Below the pieces are notes generated by a model. It saw only the letters and a program-made list of their open reading frames with translations, did no database searches and had not been told where the DNA came from. A stretch of DNA of 64,000 nt from Beijerinckiaceae bacterium (GTDB lineage Bacteria; Pseudomonadota; Alphaproteobacteria; Rhizobiales; Beijerinckiaceae), in assembly GCA_027533425.1 (NCBI GenBank), contig JAPZUD010000005.1:62001-126000 (forward strand), in the 5' to 3' direction. This document shows, in pieces, positions 19,001 to 26,958 of the stretch. The position numbers were made by a program, and so were the translations under genes. How positions within the stretch are numbered: the first letter of the stretch is position 1; the number at the start of each line of letters is the position of its first letter.

Positions 19001-19838
19001 CCTGAAGACCCTGGCTCAACGCCTGGACCTGCGGCAATCCATTGTCGAGCACGTAGGTGTATGTGCCATCGGCGTTGATGACGATCTGCCCGTAAGTCCC
19101 GACAAGCGTGGCGCCGACATTCCCTGCCGACTCGCTGGCACCGACGCCTGCACCCGTCACGTTCGCCACGCCGCTGGTCGTATCGTTCAGGAGAACATTG
19201 CCCGACGCATTCGGCTGGCCTGGAAATTCCGTGTTGCCCGGCGCCTGCACACCAGCCTCGGAAACAGCAGCCTGGTTGGCCACCGCGACCGGCGCCTGTG
19301 CGGCGGGGCCAGGCCCGCCATTCTGCTGCTGCGCGAGGAAAGGCGTCACATCCGGCAACTCTTCGAAGCTGGCACGGCGGAATTCTTCCTGCGGGTTGAG
19401 ATCATTCAGCGCCTGCCCCGGCAGACTTTCGAACCCCGTCCCGTTGCCGAAGGGCCCGCCACCGCCAAGCGGACCGCGGGGCGGCAGCGATACGCCGGCT
19501 GCCGTCAGGATTTGCAGATCCGATGTGATGGGCGCCTGCGCCACGAATTCGCCGGCCATCACCGTCGAATTGCCATCAAGATTGACGGCAATATCTTGCG
19601 CCGGCTGGCCATTGGGAAGGAACAACCCTTCCACGATGATATGCGCCTTGTCCTGGAACAGGATGACGAGTCGACCATCAACTTTGAGGATGGTGATCGG
19701 ATCATTCGCGATCGCCGAGAGATTGAGCGCATCGCCCGGAGCCAGCCGGATGACCTCCGCCGTCCCCGCATTCGGCTGACGGAGACCGAAGACGCGCCCG
19801 GCCACTCCTGCCTGCGTCGAGACTGTCGTTCCGGCCAT
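16095..19838 (-). CDS. Large RTX adhesin, LapA/BapA-like, with retention module
   Basis: Secreted or surface-held protein of 1247 aa. Residues 1-110 resemble the N-terminal retention module of LapA/BapA adhesins (DPITILKVDGRLVILF, IIVEGLFLPNGQ), followed by TAAG at residues 112-115, the LapG protease site motif. Then come a Pro/Gln-rich linker, a VCBS-type domain (about 200-310, TYGQIVINADGTYTYVLDNG), a cadherin-like domain (about 310-450) and a very long run of nine-residue RTX-type repeats (about 460-1170, many as GDGDN plus a hydrophobic residue). The C-terminal 90 residues form a type I secretion signal region. A 171-residue block of the repeats is duplicated. The start is ATG 19838 with GAGGG upstream; GTG 19841 is possible. 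Neighbouring TolC/ABC/HlyD-like genes probably secrete it. No lapD or lapG is visible in the window. Confidence 0.9.
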   Translation of the reverse strand: MAGTTVSTQAGVAGRVFGLRQPNAGTAEVIRLAPGDALNLSAIANDPITILKVDGRLVILFQDKAHIIVEGLFLPNGQPAQDIAVNLDGNSTVMAGEFVAQAPITSDLQILTAAGVSLPPRGPLGGGGPFGNGTGFESLPGQALNDLNPQEEFRRASFEELPDVTPFLAQQQNGGPGPAAQAPVAVANQAAVSEAGVQAPGNTEFPGQPNASGNVLLNDTTSGVANVTGAGVGASESAGNVGATLVGTYGQIVINADGTYTYVLDNGLPQVQALSQGLQVTDIFTYRVTDSSGLSSTATVTVTITGTNDQPVIDIDTGAAGTGYQGFTAEEAARSTDTVIAANGVTIVRQGQVSVADPDGDTFSRVDVTLSATGTGEAGMLVHGATTGPTLSFIAGPGGFSAAEVQALVSEIRYVNTERTFALDIADRVISVTVTDAFGATATVLASIPVIADVRDTTGLNDFTGTRFDDRIEGMGGADTIRAGDGNDTIIYRAGDGADLLLDGGAGTDTLSILGNDSDNIFRVTFSGTALDRLSSESDPLTAGPNLVSIEAVSLLAGLGQDTLDYSGTGVPVSADLLAGTASGFTSIGGVENLTGGSESDTLAGDNGANIIIGGDGNDLIDGRGGDNTLDGGAGADTINAGDGDNSVDAGEGDNSVTLGHGNNAIVAGAGADIIVAGNGDNSVNAGDGDNIVDLGGGANSITSGTGRDTIVVGNGDNGVDSGAGDDQITLGNGANTVAAGEGDNTILAGDGDNGITAGTGLDRITVGNGSNTIDAGDGDNIVLAGNGGNAITAGSGANSITSGSGADTVTAGDGDNSVDAGGGDNVVTLGGGANAITTGSGADTINAGDGDNSVLAGDGDNVITLGGGANSITSGTGRDTIVVGDGDNGVDSGAGDDQITLGNGANTVAAGEGDNTILAGDGDNGITAGTGLDRITVGNGSNTIDAGDGDNIVVAGNGGNAITAGSGANSITSGSGADTVTAGDGDNSVDAGGGDNVVTLGGGANAITTGSGADTINAGDGDNSVLAGDGDNVITLGNGSNVIVAGSGDDTIVAGNGGNDISAGGGVNQITSGSGDDTITLSGTSDTVNAGNGSDQITVTGVGNATIDAGGGDDTILAGIGNDVIFGGLGADDITTGLGADIVAYRQVTSEGGDTLRDFMTGVDAFQFLASDIGAGLAFGGADTGTLDASRFFSGANYTNSDQRFLFNTGDQTLYYDADGSGGGASMIALATLEAGTVTASDIKIV
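16728..17753 (-). repeat. 513-bp tandem duplication inside the RTX adhesin gene
   Basis: Two near-identical 513-bp blocks (about 16728-17240 and 17241-17753) lie head to tail; for example TATCCCGGCC recurs at 17198 and 17711 and TTGTCGCC at 16741 and 17254, both exactly 513 bp apart. The unit is 171 codons, so the frame is kept. Edges are approximate because the surrounding repeats resemble it. Confidence 0.85.
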
Positions 19839-19841
19839 CAC

Positions 19842-20930
19842 GCCCTCTTACAATGCTTAATTCTGCGTTATCACTTTATTAATAGTATAAATTTGCTGCG
19901 CTGCGGTCAAACAGAAACGGCGCCATCGGCAAATTCGCTAACTTTTGGTTAATCGCTGCAGGCTGAAGCAATTGTCGAGCGGCACTGCCCACCCCTTGGG
20001 CGCCAGCAATCCGCCCAGCCGGCGCCTGATCGGTCGGGCTGCGGGTACCCCTGCGCGCGCACGCAAACCCCATCCAACGGTCGCATCGCCCCGTCCGCGC
20101 GGCCTACCCCTTCACGATTCCACCGGTAAAACCCGACGCCATTCAACGGGCGCCCGTTATCTGTACCATCCGGACTGCGATCGGCGTTCTGACCGCACAC
20201 CCTTGATATCCATGCCCGAATGCAGCCGGGGCAGCCCGGAATATTGAAAACACACGATATTTGCGGAGTGCGACCTTTGGTCTTTTCGCTGTTGACTTTG
20301 CCTCAAATCCGTCCGATTCCGCGACGACATCTCATCCTGCCGCCTGCGATCCGGCGTCATGGGGCGCACATCCTCGCGGAGAGGCTTAACACTTCATTGG
20401 TATTTGAAGACTTTTTCACCTTGAATAACGGCGCAAGCAACGATCACAGAATTTGAGTGTTTCCCAGATCTTTACCTTTCAGCCAGCGCGCTGGCGGCAT
20501 TTCGACCACGACAGCCAGATTTGAAGACTCGCATCGCTGCATCGCAGCATAATACAGTCCACATAATGCTTTCCGACTTCGACCTCCCACATGCTGGCCC
20601 CGAATGGCAGCACTTCTTCGCCGCTCTGCAAGTATTGACCTGCCAATAATTGAGGTTGTTCTCGCTAACATTTTCCTAATTTGCCAGCTTATTGAACAGA
20701 CATACACAAGATGTGAGATTTAGCACACCTGATTTCTGGACATCACTCCTGAAGGACCAAGCCAAAGACCGCCGGTATGCCTTTCGGCAGATCGGCCATA
20801 TTCTAGGCACGCCGCCTGCCATCGATGCATCGCCGTCGCATTTTTTCAAAAAACGTAAATCTACGGTGTTTTAGCAATTGCCAATTCTTGATGATCGAAT
20901 TAATGGGTCATCAACCGCAGGAGGTGGATT
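19842..20930. other. Long intergenic region between two RTX genes
   Basis: About 1.1 kb with no convincing gene. Short open frames here have no recognisable protein features. Much of 20250-20720 and 20870-20910 is visibly AT-richer than the surrounding genes. It must hold the divergent promoters of the adhesin (minus) and of the RTX-Hint operon (plus). A short inverted repeat, AATTC/GAATT, lies at 20883-20901. I found no RNA gene or terminator. Confidence 0.5.
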
Positions 20931-21983
20931 ATGGCAGGACCGACGAACGGAAACGACTTTCTCACGGGTGGTGGCATCGTTGATGGCCAGGCCGGCGACG
21001 ACATCATCATTGGTGGCGCCGGCGCCGATATTCTTTCGGGTGGTCTGGGCAACGACATCCTCTCGGGTGGCGGCGGCGCCGACATCCTGAACGGCGGCCG
21101 GGGTGCCGACATCCTGCTCGGTGGCGGCGGTGCCGACATCCTCGACGGCGGCGCCGGTAGCGACATCCTCACAGGCGGGGCCGGCGGTGACGTCTTCCGG
21201 TTCCTGAACGTGGGCAACGACATCGTCACGGACTTCAAGGCCAGCCAGGGTGATGTCCTGCAGATCGACAACATTGCCGGTATCTTCACCATCGCTGACC
21301 TGACGATTACCCAGGTTGGCGGCAATGTCGTCATCACGGCCCCTTCCAACCCGGCTTTCCAGATCACGCTGCAGAACACCAATGTGGCCGATGTTACGAG
21401 CAGCCTGCAGGTTGCCTGCCTGCTGCGCGGTACGATGGTGGCAACGCCGGATGGCGAAGTCGCTGTCGAGGCGCTGGCGGTCGGCGATCTTGTCTCGACG
21501 GTCGATGGCGTTGCCAAGCCGGTCAAGTGGATCGGCAAGCGCGCCTATGCCGGCCCGTTCGCCCGCGGCAATGCCCGTGTGACCCCGGTCAAGATTTCGG
21601 CCGGCGCGCTCGGCGACAACGTTCCCTCGCGTGACCTGTTCGTCTCGCCGGAACATGCCGTCCTCGTTGATGGCGTCCTGGTTCCGGCGCAGCATCTGGT
21701 CAACGGCTCGACCATCGTGGCCGCTACCGGCATCGACGTGATCGAATATTTCCATGTCGAGTTCGACACGCCCCAGGTCCTGATGACGAATGGCGCTCCG
21801 ACCGAGAGCTATGTCGATGAAGGTTCGCGGCAGATGTTTGCCAACTATGCGGAATATGTCGAGCTTTACGGCGAGACCGCAGGCAATGCCGTGACCTCGC
21901 GTCGCTTCCCGCTGGTCGAGGGCGGTGCCGAGCTGGAAGCCATCCAGGCCCGGCTTGCCACCCGCCTGGCTGTCGCGGCCTGA
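20931..21983 (+). CDS. RTX protein with C-terminal Hint (hedgehog/intein) domain
   Basis: 350 aa. Residues 8-88 are RTX repeats (GGAGADILSGGLGNDILSGG and similar) that should bind calcium, followed by a serralysin-type cap (VFRFLNVGNDIVTDFKASQG). From Cys163 (ACLLRGTMVATPDGEVAVEA) begins a Hint_2-type domain with WIGKR, the SPEHAVLVDG block (His242) and IEYFHVEF (His275). Hint domains cleave their own peptide bond at the Cys; whether this one splices, cleaves or transfers is unknown. There is no signal peptide, fitting type I export. The start has a very strong GCAGGAGGTG site at 20917-20926, suggesting high expression. Two genes follow in close order. Confidence 0.88.
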   Translation: MAGPTNGNDFLTGGGIVDGQAGDDIIIGGAGADILSGGLGNDILSGGGGADILNGGRGADILLGGGGADILDGGAGSDILTGGAGGDVFRFLNVGNDIVTDFKASQGDVLQIDNIAGIFTIADLTITQVGGNVVITAPSNPAFQITLQNTNVADVTSSLQVACLLRGTMVATPDGEVAVEALAVGDLVSTVDGVAKPVKWIGKRAYAGPFARGNARVTPVKISAGALGDNVPSRDLFVSPEHAVLVDGVLVPAQHLVNGSTIVAATGIDVIEYFHVEFDTPQVLMTNGAPTESYVDEGSRQMFANYAEYVELYGETAGNAVTSRRFPLVEGGAELEAIQARLATRLAVAA

Positions 21984-22011
21984 TCACCGGCTGATCCGAG
22001 GAGTTCCTTCC

Positions 22012-22983
22012 GTGAGTGGCGCCGTCACAAAAGCAGGAGTGAAGGGGATGATGCGCAAGCAGCGCGTCACACCCGGCCTGTTCGTGCTGCGCTATTCGAC
22101 AGCCAATACGCGCGGAGTCGTTCCCTCGGTCCTCGTCGAGGTCGAGGATGCGGCAGCCGCCCGGTTGGTACACGATTCGAATGCAACGAGGCCGGTCCTG
22201 TCCGGTCCCGGAAGCGGCCTTGTCGTGATTGTCGAGAAGGAAACCGAGCTTCGCCTCACTGTCGTTGCCGGCGCACCCGGGGGCAGCCTGGATGCCCAGG
22301 TCTCCCTCGAGCGGATCGTCACAACGGCTGAGGCGGCGCATCCTGGTGCGGCATCGGAAGCGGTTGCTTCCGAACGCGGGCCTGCCCTGATCGGGCATGT
22401 GGCGCGCCGCGGCGATATCAAGGTCGGCAATGGCAACTGGATCTGTGGTCCCGAAGCGCCGATGGCGATCGAGGGCCTGCAAATCCTCTGGCCCGAGGCG
22501 CCCGAAGGGGTCGACATTCTCCTGTCGGCGGTTGTCGGAACCACCACCCGGCGTCCGCAGCCGCCTGTCCGGATCGGTCATTTTGCCGGCACGCGGCAGA
22601 AGGCATCGCCGCTTGTCGGCCTCACGCTGAACCTGACCGGTGCCGCCACGCATCTCTATTCGCTGACCGTGGAAGCACTTTTCCTCGGCTCGCCGATCGT
22701 TACCAAAACTGGTCCCTATATCGAATTGTCGGGACCGACCGGGATGGAACCCCTCGTCGGCCTTCGCCTGAAGGTCTCGGGGCCGGACCTCGATGAGTCC
22801 GTCCCTGCCAGCATCCCTGCCAAGATCGAGGCTGCCTTGCCGAATCCGGCCCAATGGTCGGGTGAAAACAAGCCGTTCGCCCGCGATCCGGTGCCTGCTG
22901 CCCCCGCTTCTTCGGGGAACCATCGCGTCCGAGTTTTCCGCGCTCCGCGGGCCGCTCAACCCTCGCCCCTTTCTGTCGATTAA
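22012..22983 (+). CDS. Protein of unknown function in the RTX-Hint operon
   Basis: I do not recognise this 323-aa protein. It starts at GTG 22012, placed by GAGGAG at 21998-22003; the frame is open further upstream inside the previous gene. It has no signal peptide or membrane helix, looks mostly beta-stranded, and contains a repeated element PLVGLTLNLTG / PLVGLRLKVSG (about residues 200 and 245) next to hydrophobic strands, then a Pro/Ala/Arg-rich tail. It lies 28 bp after the RTX-Hint gene and 20 bp before the small RTX gene, so the three are surely co-transcribed. It could be a chaperone or a surface partner, but nothing in the sequence proves this. Confidence 0.75.
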   Translation: MSGAVTKAGVKGMMRKQRVTPGLFVLRYSTANTRGVVPSVLVEVEDAAAARLVHDSNATRPVLSGPGSGLVVIVEKETELRLTVVAGAPGGSLDAQVSLERIVTTAEAAHPGAASEAVASERGPALIGHVARRGDIKVGNGNWICGPEAPMAIEGLQILWPEAPEGVDILLSAVVGTTTRRPQPPVRIGHFAGTRQKASPLVGLTLNLTGAATHLYSLTVEALFLGSPIVTKTGPYIELSGPTGMEPLVGLRLKVSGPDLDESVPASIPAKIEAALPNPAQWSGENKPFARDPVPAAPASSGNHRVRVFRAPRAAQPSPLSVD

Positions 22984-23003
22984 GCCACGCTTAGGAGTTT
23001 CCC

Positions 23004-23957
23004 ATGGCGACTTATGCATACACCCAATCTGGCCTCGCTTCCGACCTGAGTACGGGTGTCGTAAGCGGCGCTGGTACGTTCAGCCCGGCAGATGCCCAGA
23101 AGATCGCTGACTTCCTGGCATCGAAGGGCGTTTTCTCCGATACGTTCGGATATGGCGACCTTGTCGAGCCGGGTACCCCTGACTCCGTCATCCCGGGCGA
23201 GGAATTCACCATCTACACCGATGCTCCGGATGCCGGCTTCAACGTTCCCGGCTCGAACGGCATCGCGATCTTCGATACGGATGGCGACGTTGATGCCACG
23301 CTGAACGGTGGCGGCGACAAGGTCGTCTTTACCAATGTCGGCGATGACACGCTGACGGCCATGACCGGCAACAACTACATCGATACCGGTTCCGGCGACG
23401 ATTACATCCAGACGGGTGCGGGCAACGATACGTTGACCGGCGGTGCGGGCAACGACACGCTTCTCGGCGGTGCGGGCAATGACAGCCTCGTCGGCGGCGG
23501 TGGCGAAGACAGCATTGTCGGCGGTACGGGCAATGACACGATCATGGCCGGTGGCGGTGATGACTATGTCGATGCTGGCAGCAACGACGATTTCGTGAAT
23601 GCCGGGAATGGCGACGATTACGTGATCGGCGGCGCGGGCAACGATACGATCATCGGCGGCGCGGGCAATGACACGATCCTCGGCGGGTCGGGCGATGACC
23701 GGATCACCGATACGATGGGCGTTGGCGGCAATGCCTCGCTCGCCGGCGGGTCGGGCAACGACGACTTCTTCCTCACCATGGCTGGCGGTGGTTCTGCGAC
23801 GGTCAGCGGTGGTTCGGGCAACGACGTTCTCAACATCTACACGACTGCCACGGTCACCGGCCAGACGAACCAGCCCGGCGGCATCACCGTCATCACGTTC
23901 AACGATGGCAGCGAGATCGAGGTCAGCGGTATCGAGCAGATCAAGTTCAACCCGTAA
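23004..23957 (+). CDS. RTX calcium-binding protein, possible surface-layer subunit
   Basis: 317 aa. A unique N-terminal domain (residues 1-120, starting [18 protein letters not shown]) is followed by about twelve RTX nonapeptides (about 124-235, e.g. [19 protein letters not shown]), then a C-terminal beta-rich domain with [13 protein letters not shown] and a hydrophobic end [12 protein letters not shown]. It lacks a signal peptide, as expected for type I cargo. AGGAG at 22993-22997 sets the start. A strong terminator follows. Placement next to SapC-like genes and a type I ABC/HlyD pair suggests an S-layer or similar surface role (inference). Confidence 0.85.
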   Translation: MATYAYTQSGLASDLSTGVVSGAGTFSPADAQKIADFLASKGVFSDTFGYGDLVEPGTPDSVIPGEEFTIYTDAPDAGFNVPGSNGIAIFDTDGDVDATLNGGGDKVVFTNVGDDTLTAMTGNNYIDTGSGDDYIQTGAGNDTLTGGAGNDTLLGGAGNDSLVGGGGEDSIVGGTGNDTIMAGGGDDYVDAGSNDDFVNAGNGDDYVIGGAGNDTIIGGAGNDTILGGSGDDRITDTMGVGGNASLAGGSGNDDFFLTMAGGGSATVSGGSGNDVLNIYTTATVTGQTNQPGGITVITFNDGSEIEVSGIEQIKFNP

Positions 23958-23984
23958 GGGCTGGTTTGACTTCGAAAGCAGAAG

Positions 23985-24009
23985 AAAAGGGGCCGCTGGC
24001 CCCTTTTTT
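23985..24009 (+). terminator. Rho-independent terminator after the RTX operon
   Basis: Perfect 10-bp stem AAAAGGGGCC / GGCCCCTTTT with a GCT loop, running into a T-rich tract (TTTTTTATTT), 28 bp after the RTX gene stop. Confidence 0.93.
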
Positions 24010-24077
24010 ATTTGGATGAAGATGGAAATTCGGGCGAGGTGCTCGGGCCATGTGTTGCTTGCTGCCCTCGATGATGC

Positions 24078-24827
24078 ATGCCAAAAGAAAACATGTCGCC
24101 GTGGTCCGTCCTGTATGAAGCGCCCCGACTGCTGACATCCGAGTGGGGGCATCACCGGATCTTTGCCCCGGAGGCCTATCCTGCCATCCGGGCTTTGCGC
24201 GAGGTGGCGATCCTGGCCCGGGAGGCACCGGTGGTTGCCCGGACCGTGCCGATCTGCTGGCGGCGCGATCAGGGGCGTTACCGCCTTGTGGCGCTGATGG
24301 CCGTGCGCGAACAGGCCACGATTCTACCACCCTATGCCGACCTTCCGATGGCGGCCCAGGCCTATCCCTTCGTTGTCCCGGACGAGGATACGCTCAGCCA
24401 GCGGCAGATCTGGGTTGATTCCGCCATCGCCGACCGCCCGACCGATGTTGGGGCTCCGCTTGTCATGGCAGACGGGCGTCTGTCCAATGCGGCCCGGATG
24501 CGGGGGGAAATGGCGATCCAGCTCGCGAAAGGCCGGAACGACACCGATGATCTCTCCGACGACCTCGCCGAGGAAGGCCTGCTTGAGCCGTGGCCGCTGA
24601 AATTCGATCTCGGCTTTGGCGAATCGGTCGATATCGACGGCCTGTTCGTGCTCAAGGCCTCGCGACAGCAGGATCCGGTCTGGTTTACCCTTGTCGAACG
24701 CCATGGCATCGGCGCTGGCATGCTGGTGGCCAACCACCGGCTTTCGCTTTTCCGTATCAACTGGCTGTTGGCCAATGCGCGGAATGCTGTCCGGAACAAG
24801 GCCCGTGGCACCGAGGCCGCGCCATGA
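24078..24827 (+). CDS. SapC-like protein
   Basis: 249 aa, no signal peptide. It follows the SapC family pattern: an early 'capture' strand region (REVAILAREAPVVARTVP), YRLVALMAVREQATILPP, AQAYPFVVPDED, then DLAEEGLLEPWPLKFDLGFG, VDIDGLFVLK and a closing HRLSLFRINWLLANAR helix. SapC proteins are linked to S-layer genes in Campylobacter fetus and accompany transport or surface systems elsewhere; their mechanism is unclear. The start could be ATG 24078 or ATG 24093; neither has a good ribosome site. It ends in an ATGA overlap with the next gene. Confidence 0.65.
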   Translation: MPKENMSPWSVLYEAPRLLTSEWGHHRIFAPEAYPAIRALREVAILAREAPVVARTVPICWRRDQGRYRLVALMAVREQATILPPYADLPMAAQAYPFVVPDEDTLSQRQIWVDSAIADRPTDVGAPLVMADGRLSNAARMRGEMAIQLAKGRNDTDDLSDDLAEEGLLEPWPLKFDLGFGESVDIDGLFVLKASRQQDPVWFTLVERHGIGAGMLVANHRLSLFRINWLLANARNAVRNKARGTEAAP

Positions 24828-25666
24828 CCGATGTGCTGTTTCCGAAAGGGCGCTTCGTTGCGGTCGACTCCCTTGAGGCCCCGGCCTGGACGCCGCTGTC
24901 GGATTATTCCGGGGTCCAGCCGATCGACGTTGTTCCCCTCGCGGATACCGAACTGCTCAATGCCGCGCATTATGCCCTGCTGGGCGTGCATGTCTCCCGC
25001 GCCTACCCGGCCGAACCGATCGTGGCGCTGCTGCTCCATCCGGACCTGACGCGGGCAGCACCGCTTGATGCCGGGGGAAAGTGGGTCGCGCCCTACACGC
25101 CTCTCGCCTTGAGGTTGCTGCCGTTCAGCCCGGCGCGGAATGGCAGCATGCTGTTCTGCGAGGCGTTTGCAGGCCCGCCTGAAACATCGACCCAACGGGT
25201 CAAGGATCCGGGCGGAGCCCATACGCCGGAATTCCGCAACGTGGTTGAACTCGGCCGCCTGCTGGCACAGGGCGCCCGCCGGCTCTCCGATGCCGCGCGG
25301 GTGCTGCTGGCGGCAGATCTTCTCCTGCCGCTCGAGCCGCTCGACAGCCATCCCGGCGAGCGGTTTCTTGTCATCAATGCCAATGCCCTCGGCGCCTTGT
25401 CTCCGTCCCGTGCTGCGGGTCTGACCACGATGGGCATGCTGCCACTGGACCTGGCCGCCGCGAGCCTGTTCTCGCTCCGGTATCGCAAGCGCCGGATCGT
25501 GCAGGAACCGGCTGCCGCGCAGGCACCGCTTGATATCCTCGCGCGGAACCCGCAAGACCGGCTGGGTTCACCGCTTCCCGACAACCTGACCCAGATTTAC
25601 GAGCTGGATTCGAGCATGCTGTTTTCGCTCGATAGCTTTGCCAGCCCGAAGGACCGAGCCGAATGA
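24824..25666 (+). CDS. Second SapC-like protein (diverged)
   Basis: 280 aa, start ATG 24824 overlapping the previous stop (ATGA); the frame is open further upstream inside that gene. It resembles the preceding protein in overall layout: an opening strand FVAVDSLEAPAWTPLSDY, an LLNAAHYALLGVHVSRAYP region, GGKWVAPYTPLALRLLPFSP in the place of the SapC 'YPFVL' block, a DLLLPLEPL turn and a hydrophobic closing segment AAASLFSLRYRKRR. I infer a divergent SapC paralogue, perhaps forming a pair with its neighbour, but similarity is weak by eye. Its stop overlaps the glycosyltransferase start. Confidence 0.5.
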   Translation: MTDVLFPKGRFVAVDSLEAPAWTPLSDYSGVQPIDVVPLADTELLNAAHYALLGVHVSRAYPAEPIVALLLHPDLTRAAPLDAGGKWVAPYTPLALRLLPFSPARNGSMLFCEAFAGPPETSTQRVKDPGGAHTPEFRNVVELGRLLAQGARRLSDAARVLLAADLLLPLEPLDSHPGERFLVINANALGALSPSRAAGLTTMGMLPLDLAAASLFSLRYRKRRIVQEPAAAQAPLDILARNPQDRLGSPLPDNLTQIYELDSSMLFSLDSFASPKDRAE

Positions 25667-26958
25667 GTTCGCTGGATATCCTGTTCGTTCATAACAATTT
25701 TCCGGCACAGTTCCGCAATCTGGCAGAACAGTTCGCGTCGCTGCCCGGCATCCGCGTGCGAGCGATCGGTGCCATGGGCGCCCCTTCCCTGCCCGGAATC
25801 GAGACGGTCCGGTACGGCATGCGGCCCGTGCCGAAAGCACGCTGCCACCCCTTCGCCCAGCGCTTCGATCTCGAATGCCGCCGGGCCGAGATGGTGCTCT
25901 ACGAGGCCATCCAGCTCCGGCAGGAGGGATTTTCGCCGCGGGTCATCTATGTCCATCCGGGCTGGGGCGAAGCGCTTCCGCTCCGCTCGGTCTTTCCGCA
26001 TGCGACCATCTGTTCCTATGCCGAGTTCTATTATGCCGCACGCGGGCGCGATGTCGGGTTCGACACGGAATTCGACACGTTCGGCGTCGATGGCGATGTC
26101 CGCATTACCTTGCGGAACGCGGGCACGCTGCTTGCGCTCGCCGAGGCGGATTATGCCATCTCGCCCATGCGCTGGCAGAAATCGGTCTTTCCGCCGGAAT
26201 TCCATTCCAAGATCCATGTCGTCCATGACGGGATGGATTTCGGGACGCTGACGCCGGACCATTCCATCCGTGGTCTGTCGATCCAGGGGCTCCACCTGAC
26301 GGCAGAGGACGAGGTGATTACCTTCGTCTCGCGCAATCTCGAACCCTATCGCGGGTTCCACATTTTCATGCGGGCCTTGCCGGAGATCCTGAAGGCGCGG
26401 CCGAGGGCGCATGTCCTGATCCTCGGGGATGACGGGGTGTCCTACGGGGCTCCCCCTCGCGAGCATGGCAGCTGGCGCATGGCGATGCTCGCCGAGATCG
26501 CCGGCGAGATCGACTTCCAGCGGGTGCATTTTCTCGGCTGGACGCACTATGACGACTATCTTGCCGTCCTGCGACGCTCTGACGCCCATATCTACCTCAC
26601 CTATCCATTCGTGCTCTCCTGGTCGATGCTGGAAGCCATGGCGATGGAATGCCTGATCATCGGCTCGGACACCGCGCCGGTGAGCGAAGTGGTGACGGCG
26701 GGTTACAACGGGTTGCTGGTGCCGTTCTTTTCACCCAAGGCCCTGAGTGACCTGGTGACCGAGGCCCTGGCAAACCCCAAGAAATTTGCCCGGTTGCGCA
26801 AGGCCGCGCGGACCAGCGTTGTCACACGCTATGATTTCAGGCGGAACATCTGGCCCAAGCATGTCGACCTCCTTCGACGCTATTGCCGCGACGAGGCGCT
26901 GATCGAACGGGTGCAGGGAGAGGCGATCGCTCAGCCGGTCCGCGAGGAAAGCCTGTAA
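25663..26958 (+). CDS. Glycosyltransferase, GT4-like
   Basis: 431-aa GT-B enzyme. N-terminal acceptor domain: DILFVHNNFPAQFRNLAEQF, VIYVHPGWGEALPL. C-terminal nucleotide-sugar domain: VITFVSRNLEPYRGFHIFMR, HVLILGDDGVSYG, VHFLGWTHYDDYLAVLRRSD, FVLSWSMLEAMAMECLIIGS (E-x7-E like) and NGLLVPFFSP. The AHIYLTYP region is typical of enzymes acting on cytoplasmic lipid-linked or nucleotide-bound glycans. It overlaps the SapC-like gene by 4 bp, so glycan building and the SapC-like proteins are coupled. Donor and acceptor are unknown. Confidence 0.9.
   Translation: MSSLDILFVHNNFPAQFRNLAEQFASLPGIRVRAIGAMGAPSLPGIETVRYGMRPVPKARCHPFAQRFDLECRRAEMVLYEAIQLRQEGFSPRVIYVHPGWGEALPLRSVFPHATICSYAEFYYAARGRDVGFDTEFDTFGVDGDVRITLRNAGTLLALAEADYAISPMRWQKSVFPPEFHSKIHVVHDGMDFGTLTPDHSIRGLSIQGLHLTAEDEVITFVSRNLEPYRGFHIFMRALPEILKARPRAHVLILGDDGVSYGAPPREHGSWRMAMLAEIAGEIDFQRVHFLGWTHYDDYLAVLRRSDAHIYLTYPFVLSWSMLEAMAMECLIIGSDTAPVSEVVTAGYNGLLVPFFSPKALSDLVTEALANPKKFARLRKAARTSVVTRYDFRRNIWPKHVDLLRRYCRDEALIERVQGEAIAQPVREESL

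Noticed and set aside
16395-19952. A 1185-codon open frame on the plus strand opposite the RTX adhesin
   Set aside because: It is a mirror of the repeat codons (Asp/Arg/Val-rich low complexity, no start signal or domain). The minus-strand protein has recognisable domains throughout.
20444-20874. Two short open frames in the long intergenic region
   Set aside because: No ribosome site, no signal or domain, and AT-rich non-coding appearance.
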